DNA of 64,000 nt from Pseudomonas parakoreensis (lineage in GTDB: Bacteria > Pseudomonadota > Gammaproteobacteria > Pseudomonadales > Pseudomonadaceae). Each line of letters opens with the position of its first letter. Position 1 is the first letter of the stretch. The translations under genes were made by a program, and so were the position numbers. This document shows positions 41,522 through 51,600 of this stretch, in pieces. The stretch is from NCBI RefSeq assembly GCF_021602155.1, contig NZ_BQHY01000003.1:248001-312000 (forward strand). The letters run 5' to 3'. The notes below the pieces were generated by a model that ran no database searches, was not told the DNA's origin, and saw only the letters and a program-made list of their open reading frames with translations.

Positions 41522-43531
41522 CTAGCGCTTTAACATCGCGCGTATATCAGCCAGTGCGCTGTTGCCCCGCACGGCTTTGACTTCGGTCGGTGTGTCGTCG
41601 TTGCCTTCCCACGCCAGATCGTCCGGCGGCAGTTCATCGAGGAAGCGGCTGGGCGCGCAATCGATGATCTCGCCGTACTGTTTGCGTTTGGCAGCGAAGG
41701 TGAAGGCCAGGGTCTGACGCGCGCGGGTGATGCCCACGTAGGCCAGGCGGCGTTCCTCTTCGATGGTGTCGGCTTCGATGCTGGAGCGGTGCGGAAGGAT
41801 TTCCTCTTCCATGCCCATGATGAACACGTAAGGGAATTCCAGGCCCTTGGACGCATGCAGGGTCATCATCTGCACGCCTTCGGCGCCGTCCTCTTCTTCC
41901 TGCTGACGCTCGAGCATGTCGCGCAGGACCAGTTTGCCGATGGCGTCTTCGACGGTCATCTCGCCGTCTTCGTCTTTTTCCAGGGTGTTCTTCAAGGCCT
42001 CGATCAGGAACCAGACGTTGCTCATCCGGTAGTCCGCAGCCTTGTCGCTGGAACTGTTGGTACGCAGCCAGTTCTCGTAGTCGATGTCCATGACCATGCT
42101 GCGCAGGGCCGAGATCGGGTCTTCGCCGGCGCACTGTTCACGGACCTTGTCCATAAAGCGTTTGAAGCGCGACAGGCGATCGGTGAAGCGGCTGTCCAGA
42201 TGCTCGCCCAGACCGATTTCGTCAGTGGCGGCGTACATCGAGATCTTGCGTTCGGTGGCGTAGTTGCCGAGTTTTTCCAGGGTCGTGGAGCCGATTTCCC
42301 GACGCGGCACGTTGATCACCCGCAGGAAGGCGTTGTCGTCATCCGGGTTCACGATCAGGCGGAAGTAGGCCATCAGGTCCTTCACTTCCTGACGCCCGAA
42401 GAAACTGTTGCCGCCGCTCAGGCGATACGGCACTTGGTGATGCTGCAACTTCAGTTCGATCAGCTTGGCCTGGTAGTTGCCGCGATAGAGAATCGCAAAA
42501 TCGCTGTACGGGCGGTCGGTACGCAAGTGCAGGCTGAGGATTTCCATGGCCACGCGCTCGGCTTCGGCGTCCTCGTTGCGGCAGCGGATCACGCGGATCT
42601 CGTCGCCGTGGCCCATCTCACTCCACAGCTGCTTTTCGAATTCGTGCGGGTTGTTCGAGATCAGCACGTTGGCGCAGCGCAGGATGCGGCTGGTGGAGCG
42701 GTAGTTCTGCTCCAGCATCACCACTTTCAGCGACGGATAGTCGTCCTTGAGCAGCATCAGGTTTTCCGGCCGCGCGCCGCGCCAGGCGTAGATCGACTGG
42801 TCGTCGTCGCCCACCACGGTGAACTGGTTGCGCTTGCCGATGAGCATTTTCACCAGCAGGTACTGGCTGGCGTTGGTGTCCTGGTATTCGTCGACCAGCA
42901 GGTAACGCACCTTGTTCTGCCACTTTTCGAGAATGTCGGCGTGCTCTTCGAAGAGCTTTACCGGCAGCAGGATCAGGTCGTCGAAGTCCACCGCGTTGAA
43001 CGCTTTGAGTGTGCGCTGGTAGTGGGTGTAAACGATGGCAGCGGTCTGTTCCTTGGGATTGCGCGCGTTTTCCAGCGCCTGGGCCGGCAGGATCAGGTCG
43101 TTTTTCCAGGCGCCGATCATGTTCTTGATCTCGTCGACGCCGTCGTCGCCTGCGTATTCCTTTTGCATGATGTCGGTCATCAGGGCTTTGACGTCGGTCT
43201 CGTCGAAGATCGAGAAACCGGGTTTGTAGCCCAGCCGCGCATGCTCCTTGCGGATGATGTTCAGGCCCAGGTTGTGGAAGGTGCAGACCGTCAGGCCGCG
43301 ACCTTCACCGGCACGCAGCAGGGTGCCGACCCGCTCCTTCATCTCGCGCGCAGCCTTGTTGGTAAAGGTCATGGCGACGATGTACTGGGCGCGGATGCCG
43401 CAGTTCTGGATCAGGTGCGCAATCTTGCGGGTGATCACGCTGGTCTTGCCGGAGCCAGCGCCGGCGAGCACCAATAGAGGGCCGCCGACGTAGTTCACGG
43501 CTTCTTGCTGCCGGGGATTGAGTCGGGACAT
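41522..43531 (-). CDS. rep: ATP-dependent DNA helicase Rep
   Basis: A 669-residue superfamily 1 helicase that helps replication forks pass protein blocks. Walker A is A-G-A-G-S-G-K-T (23-30), with V-D-E-Y-Q-D-T-N motif II, V-G-D-D-D-Q-S-I-Y-A-W-R-G motif III and the C-terminal V-T-M-T-L-H-A-S-K-G-L-E motif V region. Length matches Rep rather than UvrD (about 720). Confidence 0.96.
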   Translation of the reverse strand: MSRLNPRQQEAVNYVGGPLLVLAGAGSGKTSVITRKIAHLIQNCGIRAQYIVAMTFTNKAAREMKERVGTLLRAGEGRGLTVCTFHNLGLNIIRKEHARLGYKPGFSIFDETDVKALMTDIMQKEYAGDDGVDEIKNMIGAWKNDLILPAQALENARNPKEQTAAIVYTHYQRTLKAFNAVDFDDLILLPVKLFEEHADILEKWQNKVRYLLVDEYQDTNASQYLLVKMLIGKRNQFTVVGDDDQSIYAWRGARPENLMLLKDDYPSLKVVMLEQNYRSTSRILRCANVLISNNPHEFEKQLWSEMGHGDEIRVIRCRNEDAEAERVAMEILSLHLRTDRPYSDFAILYRGNYQAKLIELKLQHHQVPYRLSGGNSFFGRQEVKDLMAYFRLIVNPDDDNAFLRVINVPRREIGSTTLEKLGNYATERKISMYAATDEIGLGEHLDSRFTDRLSRFKRFMDKVREQCAGEDPISALRSMVMDIDYENWLRTNSSSDKAADYRMSNVWFLIEALKNTLEKDEDGEMTVEDAIGKLVLRDMLERQQEEEDGAEGVQMMTLHASKGLEFPYVFIMGMEEEILPHRSSIEADTIEEERRLAYVGITRARQTLAFTFAAKRKQYGEIIDCAPSRFLDELPPDDLAWEGNDDTPTEVKAVRGNSALADIRAMLKR

Positions 43532-43712
43532 ACGAAAATTCGGGAGTCGTTGACGAAATGGGCCGGCATTTTAACAGGCTCAGCGATTTGTGCTGCTCTC
43601 TCCGACTTGTGACGCACCACGCGATTCAAATTTGCCGGTTTTGTTACTTTCGCGGAGGATACACGGTGATTTTGCGGCTAATGTTCTCATTCGTGACACA
43701 AAATAACGTTCT

Positions 43713-43731
43713 GATAATCGTTGTCATTGAG
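43713..43731. promoter_or_regulatory. Candidate Fur box
   Basis: GATAATCGTTGTCATTGAG matches the 19-base Fur consensus at about 12 of 19 positions, including GATAAT and TCATT halves. It is in the divergent rep / GGDEF-EAL gap, 54 bases before the GGDEF-EAL gene. Confidence 0.4.
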
Positions 43732-43785
43732 CATCGCAACGGCATAATGCCCCGCCCACATCATTGCAGAGTCTAGGGAGCTAGC

Positions 43786-45456
43786 TTGTCTACGCCTGTC
43801 GAACCCTTGCGTTTGCTGCTACTGGCCGAAGAGCCAGCGTGGACAGCGTTATTGCGCGAGTGTCTGGCTCCGATGGGGAGCGCGGCGGTGCTGATCAGCG
43901 CGCCGAGCTGGGAGTCGGTCAGCAGTCTGTTCGAAGACAATCGCCACGCGGTGTTATTGACCGTTCCCGCGTTGCAGCCGGCCCCGGGCCGTTGCAGCCT
44001 GCCGACGGTGTTGCTGCTGGAGCACGAACCCGCCACTGCGCCGGTGGGTGTCAGTGACTGGCTGGTGTTTGACGCGCTTGACGCCGGCATGCTGCGCCGC
44101 TGCCTGCGCCACGTGCGTGAACGCGGCGTGCTGGAAAACACCCTGCAACGCCTGGCCGAACAGGATCCGCTGACCGGCATCGCCAACCGTCAGGGCTTCC
44201 AGACCCTGCTCGCGGCGCGTCTGGCGGAAAACGACGGCCGTGGCCTGGCCCTCGGGCATCTCGATCTCGACAACTTCCGCCACGCCAACGACGCCCTCGG
44301 CCATCAGGCCGGCGACCGGCTGATCCTGCAGGTCGTTGCGCGGCTGAAAAGCCAGCTCGAGGCCGGTGATCAACTGGCGCGGCTGGGCAGCGACGAATTT
44401 GCCTTGCTGATCGACACTCGCCGTGCGCCACAACGCGCCGAGTGGATGGCCGAACGCATCACCGAAGCCTTGTCCGAGCCGTATTGGGTCGATGGCGAAA
44501 GCCTGTTGATCGGCTCCAGCCTCGGCATCGCTCATGCCCGCGCACAAGGTGGCGCCGATCCGCTGATGTGGCATGCGCACATCGCCATGCAGCAGGCCAA
44601 GAGCACCCAGGGCTGCACGTTCCATATCTTCAACGAACGCATCAACCGCAACGCGCGGAGCATGGCCGACCTCGAAAGCGAACTGCGCCGGGCCTTGCGT
44701 CGTGATGAGCTGGAGTTGCACTACCAGCCACGCCTGAATCTGGCGGACGGGCAAATCGTCGGCCTTGAAGCGCTGGTGCGCTGGCGTCATGGCGAGCGTG
44801 GTCTGCTGCCGCCGAGCGAATTCGTGCCGCTGGCTGAACAAAGCGGTTTGATCGTGCCGCTGGGTTATTGGGTGATTTCCCGCGCCCTGCGTGACATGCA
44901 GGCGCTGCGCGAACGCGGGCTGCCTGCGCTGCACATGGCAATCAACCTGTCATTCCGCCAGTTTCAGGACAGTCAGTTGCTGCCGACGCTCAGTCGGCTG
45001 ATTGCCGAGCGTGGGGTCGAGGCGCAGTGGCTGGAATTCGAACTCACCGAAACCGCCGTGATGCGCCGCAGCGATCTGGTCAAACAGACCATGGATGCCC
45101 TCGGCCGCCTCGGCGTGCGCTTCTCGCTGGATGACTTCGGCACCGGGTTCTCATCGTTCGTGCACCTCAACAGCCTGCCGATCACCTTGCTGAAGATCGA
45201 CAAGAGCTTCGTCGGCGGCATGGAGCAGCGCGAAGAGAACCGCAAACTGGTGCACGCAATGATCAACCTCGCGCACAACCTGCATCTGGAAGTGGTGGCC
45301 GAAGGCGTGGAAACACCGGAACAGCTGGAGTTGTTGCGCGGCTTTGGCTGCGACCAGGTGCAGGGGTATCTGATCAGCCGGCCGTTGCCGTTGGCGGAGT
45401 TGGTTGAGTACCTGACGTTTGGCTCAAGCCAGCAGGTTTCTGTGGAGGCCGTTTAA
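43786..45456 (+). CDS. GGDEF-EAL cyclic-di-GMP protein (ProE-like)
   Basis: A 556-residue protein with a TTG start supported by GGGAG 5 bases upstream. Residues 1 to about 115 look like a degenerate receiver domain. The GGDEF domain follows (D-P-L-T-G-I-A-N-R), but its active-site loop reads G-S-D-E-F. The EAL domain (about 300-550) keeps E-A-L-V-R-W, E-L-T-E-T, D-D-F-G-T-G-F-S-S, K-I-D-K-S-F-V and A-E-G-V-E-T, so phosphodiesterase activity is likely. Position between rep and the MATE gene matches P. aeruginosa PA5295 (ProE), a known phosphodiesterase. Confidence 0.9.
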   Translation: MSTPVEPLRLLLLAEEPAWTALLRECLAPMGSAAVLISAPSWESVSSLFEDNRHAVLLTVPALQPAPGRCSLPTVLLLEHEPATAPVGVSDWLVFDALDAGMLRRCLRHVRERGVLENTLQRLAEQDPLTGIANRQGFQTLLAARLAENDGRGLALGHLDLDNFRHANDALGHQAGDRLILQVVARLKSQLEAGDQLARLGSDEFALLIDTRRAPQRAEWMAERITEALSEPYWVDGESLLIGSSLGIAHARAQGGADPLMWHAHIAMQQAKSTQGCTFHIFNERINRNARSMADLESELRRALRRDELELHYQPRLNLADGQIVGLEALVRWRHGERGLLPPSEFVPLAEQSGLIVPLGYWVISRALRDMQALRERGLPALHMAINLSFRQFQDSQLLPTLSRLIAERGVEAQWLEFELTETAVMRRSDLVKQTMDALGRLGVRFSLDDFGTGFSSFVHLNSLPITLLKIDKSFVGGMEQREENRKLVHAMINLAHNLHLEVVAEGVETPEQLELLRGFGCDQVQGYLISRPLPLAELVEYLTFGSSQQVSVEAV

Positions 45457-45522
45457 AAGATCGCAGCCTGCGGCAGCTCCTACACAAATCCCTGTAGGAG
45501 CTGCCGAAGGCTGCGATCTTTT
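45455..45522. repeat. REP inverted pair used as terminator
   Basis: AAAAGATCGCAGCCTGCGGC at 45455 overlaps the stop of the GGDEF-EAL gene; its inverted copy ends in TTTT at 45522, just before the convergent MATE gene end. Confidence 0.85.
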
Positions 45523-45526
45523 GATC

Positions 45527-46921
45527 CTAATCTGCGCGAACGGCCTCAAACCTCTGTGACACAGGCTCCAGCCGGATCATCCGCTTCATCTTCCATTCAA
45601 ACGCCAGCGTCAGGCTCACCGCCGCACACGCCAGCCCCAGCGCCAGCCCCCACCAGACGCCCGTTGGCCCCCAATACAGGTGAAACGCCATCCACCACGC
45701 CGCCGGCGCGCCGATCAGCCAATAGCAACCGAGGCCGACCAGAAACGTGGTTTTAGCGTCCTTGAGTCCACGGATACAGCCCATGGCAATCGTCTGTGTA
45801 CCATCGAACAGCTCAAACCATGCCGCCACCGCCAGCAGGCTCACCGCCAGGCGGATCACCTCGGCAAACGCCGGGTCGTGGTGATCGAGGAACAACCCGA
45901 CCAGTTGATTCGGCAACAGCCAGAACACCATGGCGAAACCCAGCATCACCACTGCGCCGAAGACGATGCCGACCCGGCCGGACATGCGTGCATCGCTCAG
46001 TTGCTCGGCGCCGTAGTGCTGGCCGACGCGCATGGTGATCGCATAAGACATCCCCGCCGGTACCATGAACGCTACCGAAACGATTTGCAGGGCAATCTGG
46101 TGTGCGCCCAGTTGCGTGCTGCCCATGGTACCCATGCACAGCGCGGCGAAGGCGAACAAACCGACCTCCACGGCATAGGTGCCGCCAATCGGCAGGCCGA
46201 GTCGCCACAGTTCTTTCAGATACTGACGATTTGGCCGCGACAGGCCGGCGCGCAACGGGTAAGCGTCGTAGGCCGGGTGCCGACGGATGTGCCAGGCCAG
46301 CGCCAGCGCCATGCAGTTGGCAACGATTGCCGTGACCAGTCCGATGCCGGTCAGCCCCAGTTTCGGCAGGCCGAACAGGCCGGTGATCAGCGCGTAATTG
46401 AGCAGGAAGTTGGCCACGGTGCCGCCCAGGCTGATGACCATCACCGGCGTCGCCCGGCCGATCGCACTGGTAAAGCCGCGCAGGGCCATGAAGCTCAGAT
46501 AGCCGGGCAGGGCAAAGGGCAGGGCGATGAGGAATTGCCCGGCGGCCTGGACGTTGGTTTCGGTTTGGCCGAACAGCAGTAACACCGGTTTCAGATTCCA
46601 CAGCAGCAGCCCGGCGCCCAGCGCCATCAGCCATGCCAGCCATAATCCGGCCTGAGTCAGGCGGGCCGCGCCGATGATGTCACCGGCGCCCTGCCGGATC
46701 GCCACCAAGGTGCCGACCGCCGCGATCACGCCGATGCAGAAAATCGACACGAACGAATAACTTGCCGCGCCCAGTCCGCCACCGGCCAGCGCCTCGGGAC
46801 TCAGGCGCGCCATCATCAGCGTGTCGGTCAGCACCATCAGCATGTGCGCCAACTGTGAAGCAATCAACGGCCCCGCCAGCCGCAGGATGGCCCAGAGTTC
46901 GGTACGCACAGGATGCTGCAT
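45527..46921 (-). CDS. MATE family efflux transporter
   Basis: A 464-residue inner-membrane antiporter of the multidrug and toxin extrusion family, with about 12 hydrophobic helices and the NorM-like D-T-L-M-M-A-R-L-S segment. I used the ATG at 46921 (M-Q-H-P-V-R), preceded by GGTGG; an ATG two codons upstream (46927) is possible. The open frame continues far upstream but with no family similarity. Confidence 0.92.
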   Translation of the reverse strand: MQHPVRTELWAILRLAGPLIASQLAHMLMVLTDTLMMARLSPEALAGGGLGAASYSFVSIFCIGVIAAVGTLVAIRQGAGDIIGAARLTQAGLWLAWLMALGAGLLLWNLKPVLLLFGQTETNVQAAGQFLIALPFALPGYLSFMALRGFTSAIGRATPVMVISLGGTVANFLLNYALITGLFGLPKLGLTGIGLVTAIVANCMALALAWHIRRHPAYDAYPLRAGLSRPNRQYLKELWRLGLPIGGTYAVEVGLFAFAALCMGTMGSTQLGAHQIALQIVSVAFMVPAGMSYAITMRVGQHYGAEQLSDARMSGRVGIVFGAVVMLGFAMVFWLLPNQLVGLFLDHHDPAFAEVIRLAVSLLAVAAWFELFDGTQTIAMGCIRGLKDAKTTFLVGLGCYWLIGAPAAWWMAFHLYWGPTGVWWGLALGLACAAVSLTLAFEWKMKRMIRLEPVSQRFEAVRAD

Positions 46922-47080
46922 GGTCATCACCACCCATTTATCAAAGGGAACACGAGACCGTCGATTCTCGGCGCTTGGCAGGGTTTGCACAAAAGGATAA
47001 AAAGGATGGGTGGCATGATTAAAACTCATCATGAGGACACCCCGTCGGGTTGACCGGATGCCGCTAAAGGAGCTCTGTGT

Positions 47081-48001
47081 ATGTCCCGTCGTCTTCCACC
47101 CTTGTATGCCCTGCGCGCATTCGAAGCGGCGGCGCGGCACAGCTCGTTCACCCGGGCGGCCGAGGAGTTGTCGATCACCCAGAGTGCCGTCAGCCGGCAC
47201 ATCAAGACGCTGGAAGAGCATTTCGCCTGCAAGCTGTTTCACCGCAGCGGACGCAACCTGCAACTGACGGAATCGGCGCGGATGTTGTTGCCCGGCATTC
47301 GCGAGGGCTTTGCAGCCCTTGAGCGCGCCTGCAACACCTTGCGCGCCGAGGACGACATCCTGCGCATGAAAGCGCCATCGACCCTGACCATGCGCTGGCT
47401 GCTGGCGCGACTCAGTCGTTTCCGCCATCTGCAACCGGGTAACGAAGTGCAACTGACCAGTGCGTGGATGGACGTGGATTCGGTGGATTTCAACAATGAG
47501 CCATTCGATTGCGCGGTACTGCTCAGTGACGGGCACTTCCCGCCGGACTGGGAGGCCAGCCTGCTGTTTCCCGAAGAACTGATCCCGGTCGGCGCGCCGA
47601 ACCTGCTGAACGATCAACCCTGGGACGTGGCGCGGCTGGCCTCCACCGAGTTGCTGCACCCGACCCCGGACCGGCGTGACTGGCGCAGTTGGCTGGAGCA
47701 CATGGGGCTGTCCGATCAGGTCTCGCTCAAGGGTGGGCAGGTGTTCGATACCCTCGAACTGGGCATGATCGCTGCCGCCCGAGGCTATGGGGTGTCGATG
47801 GGGGATCTGTTGATGGTCGCCGAGGATGTGGCGCAGGGCCGCTTGAGCCTGCCGTGGCCGACTGCCGTCGCCAGTGGCCTGAATTACTACCTGGTATGGC
47901 CGAAAACCCGTCCGGGAGGTGAACGTTTGCGCCGTCTCAGTGATTTTCTGCAAGGCGAAGTGCGCGCCATGGTGCTGCCGCAGGTCAAGCGCTTGAGCTG
48001 A
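47081..48001 (+). CDS. LysR-type transcriptional regulator
   Basis: A 306-residue LysR protein of the GcvA-like branch (P-P-L-Y-A-L-R-A-F-E-A-A-A-R-H start), with the helix-turn-helix at residues 1-65. An AAAGGAG site precedes the ATG. It is divergent from the MATE gene and may regulate it. Effector unknown. Confidence 0.92.
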   Translation: MSRRLPPLYALRAFEAAARHSSFTRAAEELSITQSAVSRHIKTLEEHFACKLFHRSGRNLQLTESARMLLPGIREGFAALERACNTLRAEDDILRMKAPSTLTMRWLLARLSRFRHLQPGNEVQLTSAWMDVDSVDFNNEPFDCAVLLSDGHFPPDWEASLLFPEELIPVGAPNLLNDQPWDVARLASTELLHPTPDRRDWRSWLEHMGLSDQVSLKGGQVFDTLELGMIAAARGYGVSMGDLLMVAEDVAQGRLSLPWPTAVASGLNYYLVWPKTRPGGERLRRLSDFLQGEVRAMVLPQVKRLS

Positions 48002-48190
48002 AACGTTAGAGCCGCCACAATGCCGGCCTTGCGCCATAACCCCGCTATTTACTCAAGTATTCGGTTTAACCGCCGAAAATGAGCATGTGGGACCGTCGTG
48101 CCGGTCTCCACGATTCCACCCCCATTATTAGAATTTTCCGAGCAGGTGCTGCGATCAAGGAGGATCCGGTGGCTCGGCCAGGAGCTGTTC

Positions 48191-50167
48191 ATGTCTCAAC
48201 CTCGCGCTCGGATCGCTTCGCAGCTGGGCCTCGCGCTCGCTGTGATATTGGCGATCGTCATCAGCGGCAGTACGGTATTCGCCCTGCGTTCGCTGGATTC
48301 CGCCAATCTCGCCACCCGTGAAGAACACCTCGCCAGTGAGGCGAGGCTGCTGGCTGACCAGTTGAGCACCTTCCACGGCACGCTGCGCGAGAGCACGCAG
48401 CGCCTGAGCGGGTTGTTTGAGAAGCGTTTCAGCGCGGGCCTGAGCATTCACCCGGATGAACCGGTGAACGTCGCCGGCACCCAGACCCCGGGCCTGCACC
48501 TGGGCAGTGAAGTGCTGAACAACAACTTCAAGGAAGTCGACGAGTTCAAGCAGATGACCGCTGGTGTCGCCACGCTGTTCGTGCGCAGCGGCGAAGATTT
48601 CGTGCGCGTCAGCACCTCGCTGACCAAACAGGACGGCACGCGCGCCATCGGCACTTTGCTCGATCATGCGCACCCCGCCTATGCCAGGTTGATGGCGGGG
48701 CAGGGCTACGTCGGCCGTGCCTTGTTGTTCGATCGTTCCTACATGACCCAATACACCCCGGTGCGCGACAGCAGCGGCAAGGTGATTGCGGTGTTGTTCG
48801 TTGGTTTTGACTACACCGATGCGCAGAACGCCCAGTTTGCCAATCTCAAGCGTTTCCGCATCGGCCAGACTGGTTCGTTGGCGCTGCTGGATGAGCAGAA
48901 TAAATGGCTGGTGGCGCCGGCCGGCGTGCAAGCGCTGGATCAGGCCGTTCCGGTGATCAAGGGGCTGGCGGCGAAACCGGGCAAGGGTGAGTTCTGGAGC
49001 GACACCTCTGAAGACTTTTACAGCATTGCTGTTCCGTTCGAGGGCGGGCCTTGGTCGGTGGTGGCGAGCATGCCGAAAACCGAGATCCGCGCGGTGACCT
49101 GGAGTGTCGGTACGCAACTGGCTATCGGCAGTCTGCTGGCGATGTTGTTGGCGGTCGGTTCGGTGGTCTGGCTGCTGCGCAGCAAACTGGCGCCATTGAG
49201 CGATCTGGTACGTCAGGCCGAAGCCTTGGGCGCCGGTGATCTGAGCGTGCGCCTGAACGTGTCGAGCAATGACGAGATCGGCCAGCTGTCCCGCGCGTTC
49301 AACCAGATGAGCCAGGCGCTGTCGACCATGGTCGAGCACATCCGCCGCGCCTCGCAAGAGGTCAACAGCCGCGCCCAGGCACTATCCGGTTTGTCCGGTG
49401 GTGCGTACGAAGGCATGGAACAGCAGTCCGGCGAAATCACCAGCATGGCCGGCGCGGTGGAAGAGTTCAGCGCGACCTCGCTGAACATTGCCGACAACAT
49501 GGGCGCGACTCAGCGTCTGGCGCAGGAAAATGCCCAGCAAACGCAGATCGGTCGCAGCTCGATGGAAGAAGCTTCGTCCTCGCTGGAACAAATCGCTGGC
49601 GCGCTGAACACCACGGCGTCCGTGATCAACACGCTGGGTCAACGCTCTCAGGAAATTGGCGGCATCGTCAGCGTGATCACTTCGATTGCCGAACAGACCA
49701 ACCTGCTGGCGCTCAACGCGGCGATTGAAGCGGCGCGGGCCGGTGAACAGGGCCGTGGTTTTGCTGTGGTGGCTGATGAAGTGCGCAACCTGGCGTCGCG
49801 CACCCGTCAGGCGACCGATGAAATTTCCGGGATGATCCACAGCATCCAGCAGGAAACCGGCAACGCCATCAGCACCATGGAGCAGGGCAATGTGCTGATG
49901 CAGGAAGGCCTGTCGCGCAACGCCAATGTGGCCTCGGCGCTGGCGCGGATCGATGAACAGAGCCGTTCGGCAGGGCAGCAGTTTGCGGCGATTACCACGG
50001 CGACGCAGGAGCAGAGCAGCACGGCGACGCTGCTCAGCAGCAATCTGCAGAGTATTGCGCTGGCCAACAGCGAGCAGCGTGAAGTGGTTTCCAACCTCGC
50101 GGTCACCGCCAAAGAGCTTGAAAAGCTAGCGGCGGATCTGCGTTCCGAGGTTGATCGCTTCCGTTGA
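48191..50167 (+). CDS. Methyl-accepting chemotaxis protein with Cache sensor
   Basis: A 658-residue chemoreceptor starting M-S-Q-P-R-A-R-I (48191, AGGAGC 6 bases upstream); the frame is open 31 codons further. Transmembrane helix 1 is at about residues 10-32, a periplasmic sensor of the Cache_3-Cache_2 type at about 35-305, helix 2 at about 309-331, HAMP at about 332-385, and the signalling hairpin with the conserved tip [16 protein letters not shown] near 503. The ligand is unknown. Confidence 0.93.
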   Translation: MSQPRARIASQLGLALAVILAIVISGSTVFALRSLDSANLATREEHLASEARLLADQLSTFHGTLRESTQRLSGLFEKRFSAGLSIHPDEPVNVAGTQTPGLHLGSEVLNNNFKEVDEFKQMTAGVATLFVRSGEDFVRVSTSLTKQDGTRAIGTLLDHAHPAYARLMAGQGYVGRALLFDRSYMTQYTPVRDSSGKVIAVLFVGFDYTDAQNAQFANLKRFRIGQTGSLALLDEQNKWLVAPAGVQALDQAVPVIKGLAAKPGKGEFWSDTSEDFYSIAVPFEGGPWSVVASMPKTEIRAVTWSVGTQLAIGSLLAMLLAVGSVVWLLRSKLAPLSDLVRQAEALGAGDLSVRLNVSSNDEIGQLSRAFNQMSQALSTMVEHIRRASQEVNSRAQALSGLSGGAYEGMEQQSGEITSMAGAVEEFSATSLNIADNMGATQRLAQENAQQTQIGRSSMEEASSSLEQIAGALNTTASVINTLGQRSQEIGGIVSVITSIAEQTNLLALNAAIEAARAGEQGRGFAVVADEVRNLASRTRQATDEISGMIHSIQQETGNAISTMEQGNVLMQEGLSRNANVASALARIDEQSRSAGQQFAAITTATQEQSSTATLLSSNLQSIALANSEQREVVSNLAVTAKELEKLAADLRSEVDRFR

Positions 50168-50185
50168 TTCGGCCTTGATATAGCT

Positions 50186-50276
50186 TTCGCGAGCAGGCTC
50201 GCTCCCACAGTTTCCGGGGTCGCTCATAAATCGTTTGAGCACCCGAATACTCTGTGGGAGCGAGCCTGCTCGCGAA
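50186..50276. repeat. REP inverted pair
   Basis: TTCGCGAGCAGGCTCGCTCC at 50186 and its inverted copy ending at 50276. This is the last REP pair before the mobile elements. Confidence 0.85.
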
Positions 50277-50331
50277 TGCAACGCCGCCGATCCATGGCAA
50301 ATCACTCTATATGTCCTCATCTTTTCTTGCT

Positions 50332-50341
50332 GAAACGTTTC
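50332..50341. promoter_or_regulatory. GAAACGTTTC palindrome, LacI-family-like operator
   Basis: A perfect 10-base palindrome 44 bases upstream of the DUF4432 gene; the centre ACGT with AA/TT arms is typical of LacI/GalR-family operators. Confidence 0.35.
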
Positions 50342-50385
50342 CGCAGCGCTATAAAAATGGCACAACTCCAATAAAGGCTGCTGCA

Positions 50386-51600
50386 ATGACCCTGCTCAAA
50401 CTCACCGTTGCCCTCGGCGCACTCTCTGCTGCTTCCCACGCCATGGCTTGGGATTACGTACTCCTCGATACCAACAAGCCCGCGCAAAACTGGACGATCA
50501 CCAGTGAGCAGCTCGGGGTGAAAACCGGCAAACCTTTCTCCATAAGCCTGCGCACCCTGCACGGTGGGCGACAGGAAGGTGTCAGCATCGTCGATATCGA
50601 TAACGGCACGATGAAACTCTCGGTGGTGCCAACCCGTGGCATGAATGTCCTGCAGGCGTCTGTCGGCAACGTGCGCATGGGTTGGGATTCGCCGGTCAAG
50701 GACGTGGTCAACCCGGCCTTCATCGAACTCAATGGGCGCGGAGGTCTGGGCTGGCTGGAAGGCTTCAATGAACTGGTGACCCGCTGCGGTTACGAATGGG
50801 TCGGCCATCCCGGCATGGACAATGGTGAGTTGCTGACCCTGCACGGCCGCGCTGCCAATACCCCAGCCAGCAGCGTCACGCTGCACATCGATGAAAAACC
50901 ACCCTATGCCATCAGCCTGCGCGGCGAACTGAAAGAGCAGGCGTTCAAGAAAGTCGATTTTTCGGTGATGACCGAGCTTGTCACTGAGCCCGGCAGCACC
51001 CGTTTTGCCCTTAACGATACGCTGACCAATAACGGCGATTATCCGAAGGAATACCAGGCGCTGTACCACAGCAATTTCAGCACGCCATTCCTCGAGCAGG
51101 GCGCGCGGTTCGCAGCACCGGTGAAACAGGTCTCGCCCTTCAACGACAAGGCCAAAGCCGAGTTGGCGGACTGGCAGACCTATCGCGGGCCGACCAAGGA
51201 CTATGACGAAACCGTCTACAACGTCATACCTTACGCCGACGCCAAAGGCGAAACCCTGACCGTGCTGCATGACAAGGCTGGCAGCCTCGGTGTCTCCGTC
51301 GGCTTCAATACCCGGCAGCTGCCGGTATTTTCTCTGTGGAAAAACACCGACACCCAAGGGCAAGGCTATGTCACGGGCCTTGAACCGGGCACCAGTTTTT
51401 CCTACAACCGCCGCTATCAGCGTCCGCTGAACCTAGTACCGATCATTGCGCCAAAGGCCAGCCAACAGTTTCAGATCAGCTACAGCCTGCTGGCAGACAA
51501 AAGCGCTGTGGATAACGCATTGAAGCGCGTGACCGAGATTCAGGCCGGGCGCGAAACCGAAGTACGGCAGGCGCCGCTGGTGGATTTGACCGAGCATTAA
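50386..51600 (+). CDS. DUF4432 aldose-1-epimerase-like periplasmic protein
   Basis: A 404-residue protein from the ATG at 50386 (weak AAAGG site); 44 more codons are open upstream but do not form a signal. A Sec signal peptide (about 1-22, A-M-A) precedes the DUF4432 beta-sandwich with the L-S-V-V-P-T-R-G-M and G-L-E-P-G-T-S-F signatures. DUF4432 proteins resemble aldose-1-epimerases. Its stop codon overlaps the stop of the comM fragment on the other strand (shared TTAA). Confidence 0.88.
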   Translation: MTLLKLTVALGALSAASHAMAWDYVLLDTNKPAQNWTITSEQLGVKTGKPFSISLRTLHGGRQEGVSIVDIDNGTMKLSVVPTRGMNVLQASVGNVRMGWDSPVKDVVNPAFIELNGRGGLGWLEGFNELVTRCGYEWVGHPGMDNGELLTLHGRAANTPASSVTLHIDEKPPYAISLRGELKEQAFKKVDFSVMTELVTEPGSTRFALNDTLTNNGDYPKEYQALYHSNFSTPFLEQGARFAAPVKQVSPFNDKAKAELADWQTYRGPTKDYDETVYNVIPYADAKGETLTVLHDKAGSLGVSVGFNTRQLPVFSLWKNTDTQGQGYVTGLEPGTSFSYNRRYQRPLNLVPIIAPKASQQFQISYSLLADKSAVDNALKRVTEIQAGRETEVRQAPLVDLTEH

